Program-made: the position numbers and the translations under genes
The notes under the pieces: model-generated
What the model was told of the DNA's origin: nothing
What the model saw: only the letters and a program-made list of their open reading frames with translations
Database searches by the model: none
Source: an uncultured Clostridia bacterium
Lineage (GTDB): Bacteria; Bacillota; Clostridia; Oscillospirales; Ruminococcaceae
Assembly (NCBI GenBank): GCA_946613705.1
Contig: CAMOFU010000144.1
Coordinates: forward strand, 1 to 6,441
Reading direction: 5' to 3'
Length of the DNA stretch: 6,441 nt
Shown here: in pieces, positions 1 through 5,704 of the stretch
Numbering within the stretch: the stretch's first letter is position 1
Layout of the letters: each line of letters starts with the position of its first letter

Positions 1-112
1 ATATCGAAGATGCCCTGAAAAGCAGCTGTCCCGCACGATCTGTGAAAAGCTGCCGTACGGTTCGCTGCTAAAGAGATCCGCAAGCTATACCGCCGCCCGC
101 TGCGGCCCCTGC
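1..112. other. Upstream flank, no gene supported
   Basis: No gene can be supported here. Forward frame 3 closes with a stop at 69-71 after 22 codons. Forward frame 2 stays open across the promoter, and short open stretches exist on the minus strand, but none has a recognisable motif, a start with a ribosome site, or a family-like sequence. It may hold the last codons of an upstream gene cut by the window edge. A small GC hairpin (92-96 pairing 102-106, 5-nt loop) sits just before the -35 box and lacks a T-run, so it is at best a weak terminator. Confidence 0.35.
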
Positions 113-163
113 TTGACAGGAGGGGGTGAGTGGTGTATAATAGTGTTAAGAAGAGCAGCGGGC
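95..163. repeat. Short inverted repeat flanking the promoter
   Basis: GCCCGCTGC at 95-103 is the exact reverse complement of GCAGCGGGC at 155-163. The two arms enclose the whole promoter (113-141). The pairing does not extend cleanly beyond 9 bp on either side, and the sequence is GC-rich, so chance is a serious alternative. It could be an operator dyad or, less likely, arms of an invertible promoter; no recombinase gene is visible in the window. Confidence 0.25.
113..141 (+). promoter_or_regulatory. Consensus sigma-A promoter of the lic-type operon
   Basis: TTGACA at 113-118 and TATAAT at 136-141 are separated by exactly 17 bp, a perfect match to the housekeeping consensus in both hexamers. 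Transcription should begin near 148, giving a leader of about 75 nt before the ATG at 223. An AGGAGG at 118-123 lies between the two boxes and could serve GTG codons at 130 or 133, but those starts would be upstream of the predicted transcription start, so that ribosome-site match is probably coincidental unless transcripts enter from further upstream. Confidence 0.85.
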
Positions 164-222
164 AGAGGGCAGACCGCTTTTTGTTTCCCGCGCTGTTCAC
201 GAAAATCAAGGGAGTGGATTTC
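148..222 (+). promoter_or_regulatory. Leader of the lic-type operon; weak attenuator-like fold
   Basis: The predicted 5' leader contains a directly repeated GGGCAGA (160-166 and 167-173), then a hairpin pairing 157-161 with 174-178 (AGCGG/CCGCT) that runs into a T-rich tract at 178-186. An alternative pairing of 156-162 with 187-195 (bulged at 190-191) would exclude that hairpin. This resembles terminator/antiterminator geometry, but the stem is only 5 bp with a 12-nt loop, so termination would be weak. No known riboswitch class was recognised. Confidence 0.2.
208..214 (+). promoter_or_regulatory. Ribosome binding site deciding the start at 223
   Basis: AAGGGAG at 208-214 lies 8 nt before the ATG at 223. 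It supports this start over the in-frame GTG codons at 130 and 133, which precede the predicted transcription start and would add 30-31 residues not resembling the family's N-terminus. Confidence 0.7.
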
Positions 223-2094
223 ATGAAAGCAGCAGATAAGAGCCTGCACGAACATCTTACTAAGCAGGAATCGGATATCCTGTACGAGCTGTACAAGGAG
301 CCGTTCATCAATCAGAGGATACTCTCCGAGACATCGGGGCACAGTCTCGGTGTGGTAAACAGGTCGCTGAAAAGACTTATCGCGGGGGGGTATTTGGATG
401 AGCATATAAAGCTTACGAGGCAGTCGCAGGCGCTGTTTGATGCGGGAGCTCCGAGGAATGCCGTGATACTTGCGGCGGGCTTCGGAATGAGGATGGTGCC
501 GATAAATATGACGACCCCGAAGGCATTCCTTGAGGTGAACGGCGAGAGGCTGATAGATCGGCTCATCACGCAGCTGCATGAGGTCGGTATCGGGGATATC
601 ACCGTTGTTGTCGGCTTTATGAAGGATTCGTTTGAGTACCTTATCGACGAATACGGCGTGAAGCTTGCCTATGCTGCCGACTATGCGAGAACGAACAATA
701 TCCACAGCCTTGCCGCCGCAGTCGGAAAGATAGGCAACACATATATCGTCCCCTGCGATATCTGGTGCGACAGAAATCCGTTCAGGCGGAACGAGCTGTA
801 CTCTTGGTATATGGTATCCGATATTATCGACGAGGGCTCCGATGTAAGAGTCAACCGCAAGATGGAGCTTGTCAAGGTGCCCGAAAAGTCGGGCGGCAAC
901 GGTATGATAGGCATTTCGTATCTGACAGGCGAGGAAGCGGTGACTGTTGCCGACAGGATAAGCAGATTTGCAGCCGACCCCGCCTACGACAGCAAATTCT
1001 GGGAGGAGGCTCTCTACACGGACGGCAGGATGATCGTTCGGGCAAGAGTGGTCCATGCTGCCGATGTGGTCGAGATCAATACCTACGAGCAGCTCCGCGA
1101 CCTCGATTCGGACTCGGATCAGCTCAGGTCGGACGCATTGCAGACTATCGCCGAAAACCTGAAATGCACAGCAGACGATATAGTCGATATAGAGGTGCTG
1201 AAAAAGGGAATGACCAACAGGTCGTTCAAGTTCCGTGTCAGCAGGGGAGACAACGCGGGGAAATACATCATGAGGATCCCGGGGGAGGGAACGGATAAGC
1301 TGATAGACCGAGTGCAGGAGGCAGAGGTGTTCTCTGTGATCTCGGGGCTCGGGTTCTGTGATGACCCTGTCTTCATCGACCCCTCAAACGGCTACAAGAT
1401 AACAAGATATATCGAGGGGGTGCGCTGCTGCGATCCCGAGAACGAGGACGATCTGAGGATATGCATGAGAAAGCTCAGGAGCTTCCACGGCTTCAGGTCA
1501 GGCGGCAGGCCGCTCACGGTGCCGCATACCTTTGACCTGTTTGAACGGATAGATTTTTACGAGAGCCTCTGGAACGGTGCCCCGAGCATATACCGCGACT
1601 ATGAGAGGACAAAGGCAAACTGCCGCAGGCTCATTCCGTTTATAGAGCGGCACAGGGAGCCGTTTCAGCTCACGCATATTGATGCGGTGCCCGATAATTT
1701 CCTTTTCGAGCCCGACCCGAACGCCGAGGGCGGGTCAAGCGTCCAGCTGACCGACTGGGAGTATGCGGCGATGCAGGATAAGCACGTTGACATTGCGATG
1801 TTCTGCATCTACTCGATGTACGGTAAGGAGCAGATAGATCGGCTGATAGATATTTACTTTGAGGAAGAGGGCGGCTGCGGCAAAGCCACGCGGGCAAAGA
1901 TATACTGCTATGTGGCTGTCTGCGGGCTGATCTGGTCAAACTGGTGTGAGTACAAGAGGAACCTCGGTGTCGAGTTCGGAGAGTACAGTCTGTATCAGTA
2001 CCGCTACGCGAAGGATCATTTCAGGTATGCCGTATCGCTTATGGAGGAGATAGGCGAGCCGCTTGAAGGGGGAGAGGACAGTGCGGGTCGATAA
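223..2094 (+). CDS. licCA: Winged-helix / LicC-type nucleotidyltransferase / LicA-type kinase fusion
   Basis: Three domains in 623 residues. Residues ~9-66 look like a MarR-type winged helix (HTH ~29-53, wing ~56-66). Residues ~78-298 are a LicC-type nucleotidyltransferase: LAAGFGMR at 83-90, TPKAF lysine K100, TNNIHSL at 158-164, likely metal ligand D179, and N286 where second metal ligands usually sit. Residues ~304-610 are a choline-kinase/APH fold: MRIPGEGT at 350-357, catalytic loop H485-x-D487 with N492, and DWEYA from D511. By family knowledge it would phosphorylate choline or a similar amino alcohol and make the CDP-activated form in the cytoplasm; a cytidylyltransferase-choline kinase fusion (LicCA) is known in Treponema denticola. 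The winged helix could sense pathway state or autoregulate, which is inference. It overlaps the next gene by 14 bp. Exact substrate is uncertain; the nucleotidyltransferase lacks the EW pair seen in gene two. Confidence 0.85.
   Translation: MKAADKSLHEHLTKQESDILYELYKEPFINQRILSETSGHSLGVVNRSLKRLIAGGYLDEHIKLTRQSQALFDAGAPRNAVILAAGFGMRMVPINMTTPKAFLEVNGERLIDRLITQLHEVGIGDITVVVGFMKDSFEYLIDEYGVKLAYAADYARTNNIHSLAAAVGKIGNTYIVPCDIWCDRNPFRRNELYSWYMVSDIIDEGSDVRVNRKMELVKVPEKSGGNGMIGISYLTGEEAVTVADRISRFAADPAYDSKFWEEALYTDGRMIVRARVVHAADVVEINTYEQLRDLDSDSDQLRSDALQTIAENLKCTADDIVDIEVLKKGMTNRSFKFRVSRGDNAGKYIMRIPGEGTDKLIDRVQEAEVFSVISGLGFCDDPVFIDPSNGYKITRYIEGVRCCDPENEDDLRICMRKLRSFHGFRSGGRPLTVPHTFDLFERIDFYESLWNGAPSIYRDYERTKANCRRLIPFIERHREPFQLTHIDAVPDNFLFEPDPNAEGGSSVQLTDWEYAAMQDKHVDIAMFCIYSMYGKEQIDRLIDIYFEEEGGCGKATRAKIYCYVAVCGLIWSNWCEYKRNLGVEFGEYSLYQYRYAKDHFRYAVSLMEEIGEPLEGGEDSAGR
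2067..2076 (+). promoter_or_regulatory. Ribosome binding site deciding the GTG start at 2081
   Basis: The run AGGGGGAGAG at 2067-2076 lies directly upstream of GTG 2081 at normal spacing. A longer reading from TTG 2063 would start before this ribosome site and add six residues ahead of the first beta strand, so it is less likely. Confidence 0.6.
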
Positions 2095-3016
2095 TGCGGT
2101 CATCCTGGCAGCGGGGACGAGCAGCAGATTTGCGCCCCTCTCCTTTGAGAAGCATAAGGCGCTGACGGTGGTAAAGGGCGAGGTGCTTATCGAAAGACAG
2201 ATAAGGCAGCTGAGAGAAGCGGGCGTTCCGAGGGTATACATCGTCACGGGCAGCAAGGCGGAGCAGTTTGAGTATCTTAAACTTAAAGACAGATTCGGCG
2301 CGGAGCTGATACATAATCCCGAGTATCTTACAAGGAACAACAACGGGTCTGTATTTGCCGCAAGAGAGGTGCTCGGCGCAAGCTATGTCTGTTCATCGGA
2401 CAACTATTTTTCCGAAAACCCCTTTGAAGCGGAGGTCGGTGAAGCATATTACGCTGCCGAGTATGCAGAGGGGCACACTGCCGAGTGGTGCATGACAGAG
2501 GACAGCAGCGGGTATATAGCTTCCGTCACCGTCGGCGGAGAGAATGCCTGGTATATGCTCGGGCATACCTTCTGGAGCAGGGAGTTCTCCTGCGGGTTCC
2601 TGAGGATACTGGCGGCGGAATACGACCTTCCCGAGACAAGGGGCAAGCTCTGGGAGAGCATATTTGCAGAGCATCTTGACACGCTGAAAATGAAGATAAG
2701 AAAGTACCCGCCCGGCGCTATCCGTGAATTTGATACGCTTGACGAGCTGAGGGGATTTGACGCAAGCTACATAACGGATACCCGATCTGCTTTTCTCAAG
2801 AGCGCAGCGCGGGCGCTGAAGATCGGAGAGAGGGATATTACGAATATCCGCTCGGTGAAGGGTCCGCTGACAGAGGCTGCGGGATTTGAATTTGACACTC
2901 CTTCGGGGCACTATACCTACAGCTATGAAACGGGCTGCCTTGAAGGAGAGGGCACGGAGCGGAGCATACAGGTATACACGAAAGCAAAACAGGAGAGGAA
3001 GGGTGAGCCAAAATGA
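2081..3016 (+). CDS. licC: LicC-type CTP:phosphocholine cytidylyltransferase-like, with kinase-remnant tail
   Basis: This 311-aa protein, counted from GTG 2081, begins with a Rossmann-like nucleotidyltransferase domain (~4-232). Visible motifs are LAAGTSSRF at 9-17, K26 in HKAL, RNNNGS at 85-90, SSDNYF at 105-110 with likely metal ligand D107, AEW at 134-136 and REFDTLDEL with D218. These match the layout of pneumococcal LicC (about 229 aa as I recall), including SYVxxxDNY and xEW. The expected reaction is CTP plus phosphocholine to CDP-choline in the cytoplasm. The extra C-terminal ~75 residues (236-311) resemble the linker and N-lobe of the kinase domain in the preceding gene but lack the RIPG motif and all catalytic residues, so they look like a degenerate duplicate. 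The gene overlaps the preceding one by 14 bp and its stop overlaps the next start (ATGA). Related sugar-phosphate nucleotidyltransferases remain possible, but context favours LicC. Confidence 0.82.
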   Translation: MRVDNAVILAAGTSSRFAPLSFEKHKALTVVKGEVLIERQIRQLREAGVPRVYIVTGSKAEQFEYLKLKDRFGAELIHNPEYLTRNNNGSVFAAREVLGASYVCSSDNYFSENPFEAEVGEAYYAAEYAEGHTAEWCMTEDSSGYIASVTVGGENAWYMLGHTFWSREFSCGFLRILAAEYDLPETRGKLWESIFAEHLDTLKMKIRKYPPGAIREFDTLDELRGFDASYITDTRSAFLKSAARALKIGERDITNIRSVKGPLTEAAGFEFDTPSGHYTYSYETGCLEGEGTERSIQVYTKAKQERKGEPK

Positions 3017-3984
3017 TATCGGGAATTATTGCGGGCATAACCTGGGCGATCGAGACGATCGTGCTGGGGATAGCTCTTGCTATGTCGCCGTTTGTTTCTA
3101 CAGATGAGGCTGTGGTGCTGGCACCGTTTGCAAGCACGTTTCTGCACGATGCATTCTCGGCAGTCTGGGCGTGCTTATACAACGGCATCAGAGGGAATCT
3201 TCCGAATGTGTTCAGGGCGCTGAAAACCAAAAGCGGCAGGTTCGTTGCGCTGGCAGCGGTCATAGGCGGGCCTGTCGGCATGACGGGCTATGTGCTCGCG
3301 GTCGCCAACATGGGTGCCTCGATAGGTGCCGTGGCAAGCGCGGTCTTCCCCGCGATAGGTGCAGTTCTTGCTTACTTTTTCCTGAAGGAAAAAATGCAGT
3401 GGTACCGCTGGATATTTCTTATACTCAGTCTTTTCGGGGTGTACGGTCTGTCCTACAGTCCCGAGCTCGACATCAAAAACTTCTGGCTCGGCTTTGCGGG
3501 GGCGCTGATGTGCGCCTTCGGCTGGGGCATCGAAGCGGTGATAATCGCCAAGAGCGTTCAGGACGATGCCGTGACCGATGAGATCGCATTGCAGATACGT
3601 CAGACCGTAAGTGCGCTGGTATACGGGCTCATCATCATTCCCTTTATGAAGGGCTGGGGCTTTACCGTCGGGCTGTTTCGGGGAACAGGCCGACTGATAC
3701 CCACTATCGCGCTGGCGGCGCTGTTTGCGACGGTGTCCTATCTGTTCTACTATAAGGCGATAAGCAGGATAGGTGCATCAAAGGCAATGGCGCTGGACGT
3801 GACATACTCCGCGTGGTCGGTAGTCATCTCGGTGATCTTCCTGGGCGACCGCAGCCTGCTGAACCCCGTTACGATCATCTGCACGATAGCAGTTCTTGTG
3901 TTCGGCATACTTGCGGGAGCGGATTATAAGGAGCTCATAAGAAAAAAAGAAAAAGAAAAAGAAAAGGAAAAGGGGGAGACTTAG
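3013..3984 (+). CDS. licB: LicB-like choline transporter (DMT/EamA family)
   Basis: This 323-aa integral membrane protein has about ten hydrophobic segments (roughly 1-26, 36-58, 77-98, 103-124, 131-147, 157-180, 196-216, 229-248, 256-277, 283-302), as expected for a DMT/EamA transporter built from two five-helix repeats. The internal duplication shows in the W-x-I-E motif at the start of each half (W11-E14 and W171-E174). LicB proteins import choline for surface phosphocholine decoration, and placement directly after licCA/licC genes supports that role; substrate assignment rests on this context. The start is ATG 3013, overlapping the previous stop as ATGA, with AGGAAGGG about 9 nt upstream. 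The C-terminus ends in a highly charged RKKEKEKEKEK tail (310-320) encoded by a hexanucleotide repeat, presumably cytoplasmic. The next gene starts 2 bp after the stop. Another small amine or metabolite could be the true substrate. Confidence 0.8.
   Translation: MISGIIAGITWAIETIVLGIALAMSPFVSTDEAVVLAPFASTFLHDAFSAVWACLYNGIRGNLPNVFRALKTKSGRFVALAAVIGGPVGMTGYVLAVANMGASIGAVASAVFPAIGAVLAYFFLKEKMQWYRWIFLILSLFGVYGLSYSPELDIKNFWLGFAGALMCAFGWGIEAVIIAKSVQDDAVTDEIALQIRQTVSALVYGLIIIPFMKGWGFTVGLFRGTGRLIPTIALAALFATVSYLFYYKAISRIGASKAMALDVTYSAWSVVISVIFLGDRSLLNPVTIICTIAVLVFGILAGADYKELIRKKEKEKEKEKGET
3941..3978 (+). repeat. Homopurine simple repeat spanning licB end and next ribosome site
   Basis: A pure A/G tract: a run of seven A (3942-3948), then four copies of GAAAAR (3949-3972), then GGGGGAG forming the ribosome site of the next gene, 8 nt before GTG 3987. 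It encodes the Lys/Glu tail of the transporter. Six-base unit changes would keep the frame, but A-run slippage would not. AAGGAG at 3928-3933 lies 8 nt before the A7 run. A -1 shift on A-AAA-AAA opens a frame with no stop into the next gene. Confidence 0.75.
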
Positions 3985-3986
3985 CT

Positions 3987-5039
3987 GTGGTAAAGAACGT
4001 TGCGATAGTCAGCCTGTCATACGGTATTGCAGGCGAGGAGGCGGTGCGGTTCGAGCTTGAGATAGGGCTGCGGCGGCTGAAGGGATACGGTCTGAACGTC
4101 AGATTCATGCCGAACGCGCTGAAGGGTGTGGACTACATCAGAGAGCATCCCGAGAAAAGAGCAGAGGATCTTTTGCAGGCTCTCCGCGACCCCGACATCG
4201 ACATGGTGCTGTGTACGATCGGCGGGGACGACACCTACCGTCTGCTGCCGTATCTGTTTGACAACGGCGAGCTTGCGGCTGCCGTGAGCGGCAGCTCAAA
4301 GTCAAAATCAAAGGAAAAGATATTTCTCGGCTTTTCGGACACGACCGTAAATCATCTCATGCTGCATAAGGTCGGCTGCCGCTCGTTCTACGGTCAGTCG
4401 TTCCTGTCGGACATCTGCGAGCTCGGCAATGAGATGCTGCCCTATACGCGGCATTATTTCGAGGAGCTGATCTCAACAGGCACTGTCCGCGAGGTCACGC
4501 CCTCCGATGTATGGTACGAGGAGCGGACTGCTTTTTCCGAGGAGCAGGCAGGTGTACCGCGCATCAGTCACCCCGACCGCGGCTTCGAGCTTTTGCAGGG
4601 ACCGCCTGTTTTCTCGGGGAAGATACTCGGCGGCTGCATCTGCACGATGCACGACCTTTTCAACGGCGAGCGCTATGCGGATATGCCCGTGCTCAGCGAG
4701 AAGTATCATCTTTTCCCCGATGCCGACGACTGGAGGGGTAGGATACTGCTGCTCGAATCGAGCGAGGAAAAGCCCTCGCCCGAGAAATACCGCAGGACTC
4801 TCGGCTATCTCAGGGAGCGCGGCATATTCTCTGCCGTGTCGGGAGTGCTGGCGGGCAAGCCGATGGACGAGGCCTATGCCGAGGAATACAAGCATGAGCT
4901 GATAAGCGTTATCGGCGACCCCGAGCTGCCGATACTGTTCAACGTGAACATCGGGCACGCCGCGCCGCGCTGCATCATACCGTTCGGGGTCGATGCAGCA
5001 GTCGATGCCGAGAAGCAGGTGATACGCTTCGGGCAGTAA
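3987..5039 (+). CDS. S66-family serine peptidase (LD-carboxypeptidase/MccF-like)
   Basis: At 350 aa this matches the usual S66 length. The N-terminal part carries CTIGGDDTYRLLPYL at 76-90 and the nucleophile motif GFSDTT at 115-120 (Ser117). The C-terminal part carries LLLESSEEK with Glu257 and NIGHAAPR with His324, giving the Ser-Glu-His triad of the family. S66 enzymes include cytoplasmic LD-carboxypeptidases that trim the tetrapeptide of recycled murein, and MccF, which cleaves microcin C-type amide bonds. No signal peptide is seen, so a cytoplasmic site is likely. The GTG start follows the ribosome site at 3971-3978 and lies 2 bp after the transporter stop, making it the last gene of the operon. 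A Ser/Lys-rich insertion (about 101-111, SGSSKSKSKEK), encoded by a TCAAAR repeat, sits just before the nucleophile strand. Why it travels with lic-type genes is unknown; wall remodelling coupled to polymer decoration is an inference. Confidence 0.85.
   Translation: MVKNVAIVSLSYGIAGEEAVRFELEIGLRRLKGYGLNVRFMPNALKGVDYIREHPEKRAEDLLQALRDPDIDMVLCTIGGDDTYRLLPYLFDNGELAAAVSGSSKSKSKEKIFLGFSDTTVNHLMLHKVGCRSFYGQSFLSDICELGNEMLPYTRHYFEELISTGTVREVTPSDVWYEERTAFSEEQAGVPRISHPDRGFELLQGPPVFSGKILGGCICTMHDLFNGERYADMPVLSEKYHLFPDADDWRGRILLLESSEEKPSPEKYRRTLGYLRERGIFSAVSGVLAGKPMDEAYAEEYKHELISVIGDPELPILFNVNIGHAAPRCIIPFGVDAAVDAEKQVIRFGQ
4296..4313 (+). repeat. In-frame TCAAAR hexamer repeat, three copies
   Basis: TCAAAG, TCAAAA, TCAAAG lie in tandem and encode Ser-Lys three times inside the S66 peptidase, in a loop just upstream of the nucleophile motif. 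Gain or loss of a unit would change loop length without breaking the frame. Confidence 0.7.
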
Positions 5040-5059
5040 TAGCACGACCGTAAATAAAG

Positions 5060-5107
5060 CACAAAAGCAGGTGTTCCCTCGCAGCGGGGAAACACCTGCT
5101 TTTGTGT
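5060..5107. terminator. Strong, probably bidirectional rho-independent terminator
   Basis: ACAAAAGCAGGTGTT (5061-5075) pairs perfectly with AACACCTGCTTTTGT (5091-5105). CCC 5076-5078 then pairs with GGG 5087-5089 with one bulged A, leaving an 8-nt loop; C5060-G5106 adds one more pair. On the + strand the GC-rich stem ends in TTTTGTG; on the - strand it ends in TTTTGTGCTTTATTTA. It begins 20 bp after the peptidase stop and lies about 90 bp beyond the stop of the convergent minus-strand operon, so it can serve both. Confidence 0.88.
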
Positions 5108-5136
5108 AATGCTGTAATGCTGTAATGCTGTAATGC
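5105..5136. repeat. Octamer tandem repeat, four perfect copies of TGTAATGC
   Basis: Four exact head-to-tail copies of an 8-bp unit begin in the last bases of the terminator stem and fill part of the convergent intergenic space. No coding role is apparent. An 8-bp unit is typical of slippage-prone microsatellites, so copy number may vary between strains. Confidence 0.9.
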
Positions 5137-5156
5137 CGCAAATAATGATCTGCCGC

Positions 5157-5180
5157 AATATATCGGGAACGGGATATATT
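5157..5180. other. AT-rich dyad between the convergent operons
   Basis: AATATATC (5157-5164) and GATATATT (5173-5180) are perfect reverse complements around an 8-nt GGGAACGG loop. It lies 18 bp past the stop of the minus-strand zinc-ribbon gene. Neither side has a good T-run in that gene's direction of transcription, so it could be a weak terminator, an mRNA-end hairpin or a protein site. A doubled TTTGAGC (5183-5196) follows immediately. Confidence 0.45.
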
Positions 5181-5198
5181 CTTTTGAGCTTTGAGCTG

Positions 5199-5690
5199 TT
5201 ACCTGAAAGCCTCCGTGAGCCCTTTGAAGAAATCGCTGATCTTTTTTCCCGTTGAGTATGCCTTGACAGCCTTGGGCAGATATATCGCCAGAAAGACCGA
5301 AAGAGCGATAGTCAGTACGATCGAGACCGCCAGTGCGAGCTTCAGCTTTTTCTTGTCCTTGCTTCGGCCTTGTACCTCTCTGCTCCTCAGACCGACGATG
5401 GAAAGTATCAGACCCACGGGCGGAAGGAATATCGCAAACACGAGCGCCAGTATGGTGATAAGGCTGATCTGACCGTTCTGCTCCTGCGCAGGGGAGGGCT
5501 TTTCCGACGACGGAGCAGGCTCCCCCGTCAGCTGCGCGGGCGCTCCGCAGCCGGGACAAGCCGCAGCGGTAAAGGGTATTATCTTCCCGCATTCGGTGCA
5601 GATCACACCCGCGGGAGCACCGCAGGCAGGGCAGGCAGCAGCCGTGCCGCTGAGCTCACAGCCGCATTCGCTGCATATACGTTGATGCAT
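5199..5690 (-). CDS. Double zinc-ribbon membrane protein, function unknown
   Basis: This 163-aa protein has two N-terminal zinc ribbons, each with paired CxxC knuckles: C6/C9 with C20/C23, and C31/C34 with C45/C48. A Pro/Ser/Glu-rich linker (~53-73) leads to a hydrophobic stretch at ~75-101 with a central PP kink, resembling the helix hairpin of DUF4190-type proteins. A basic loop (~103-116) and a second membrane segment (~117-140) follow, then a short amphipathic tail. The ribbons are probably cytoplasmic, with the basic loop favouring the inside. ATG 5690 has a modest GAGG ribosome site 8 nt upstream, overlapping the end of the preceding minus-strand gene's intergenic gap; that gene stops 14 bp before this start, so the two form an operon. 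Such ribbon-plus-membrane proteins are common in Clostridia and mostly uncharacterised. No enzyme motif is visible. Confidence 0.85.
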   Translation of the reverse strand: MHQRICSECGCELSGTAAACPACGAPAGVICTECGKIIPFTAAACPGCGAPAQLTGEPAPSSEKPSPAQEQNGQISLITILALVFAIFLPPVGLILSIVGLRSREVQGRSKDKKKLKLALAVSIVLTIALSVFLAIYLPKAVKAYSTGKKISDFFKGLTEAFR

Positions 5691-5704
5691 CTTATCTACC
5701 TCAC

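Noticed and set aside
20..90. Possible tRNA-like stretch with GGTTCG
   Set aside because: No matching T-stem, anticodon stem or acceptor stem could be built around it.
130..222. N-terminal extension of the fusion gene from GTG 130, with AGGAGG at 118-123
   Set aside because: The ribosome-site match is good, but the codon lies before the predicted transcription start of a perfect consensus promoter, and the added residues do not look like part of the winged-helix family; ATG 223 has its own ribosome site.
85..1056. Long 323-codon minus-strand open frame
   Set aside because: It lies fully antisense to the promoter and the well-supported fusion gene, has no recognisable motif, and its composition mirrors the opposite-strand codon bias.
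765..1298. 177-codon plus-strand open frame inside the fusion gene
   Set aside because: It is a frame shadow of the nucleotidyltransferase and kinase coding sequence, Arg/Gln/Gly-rich without motifs.
4473..5141. 222-codon minus-strand open frame over the S66 gene end
   Set aside because: It reads through the octamer repeat and both arms of the terminator, then runs antisense to the catalytic C-terminus of the peptidase; no family-like sequence.
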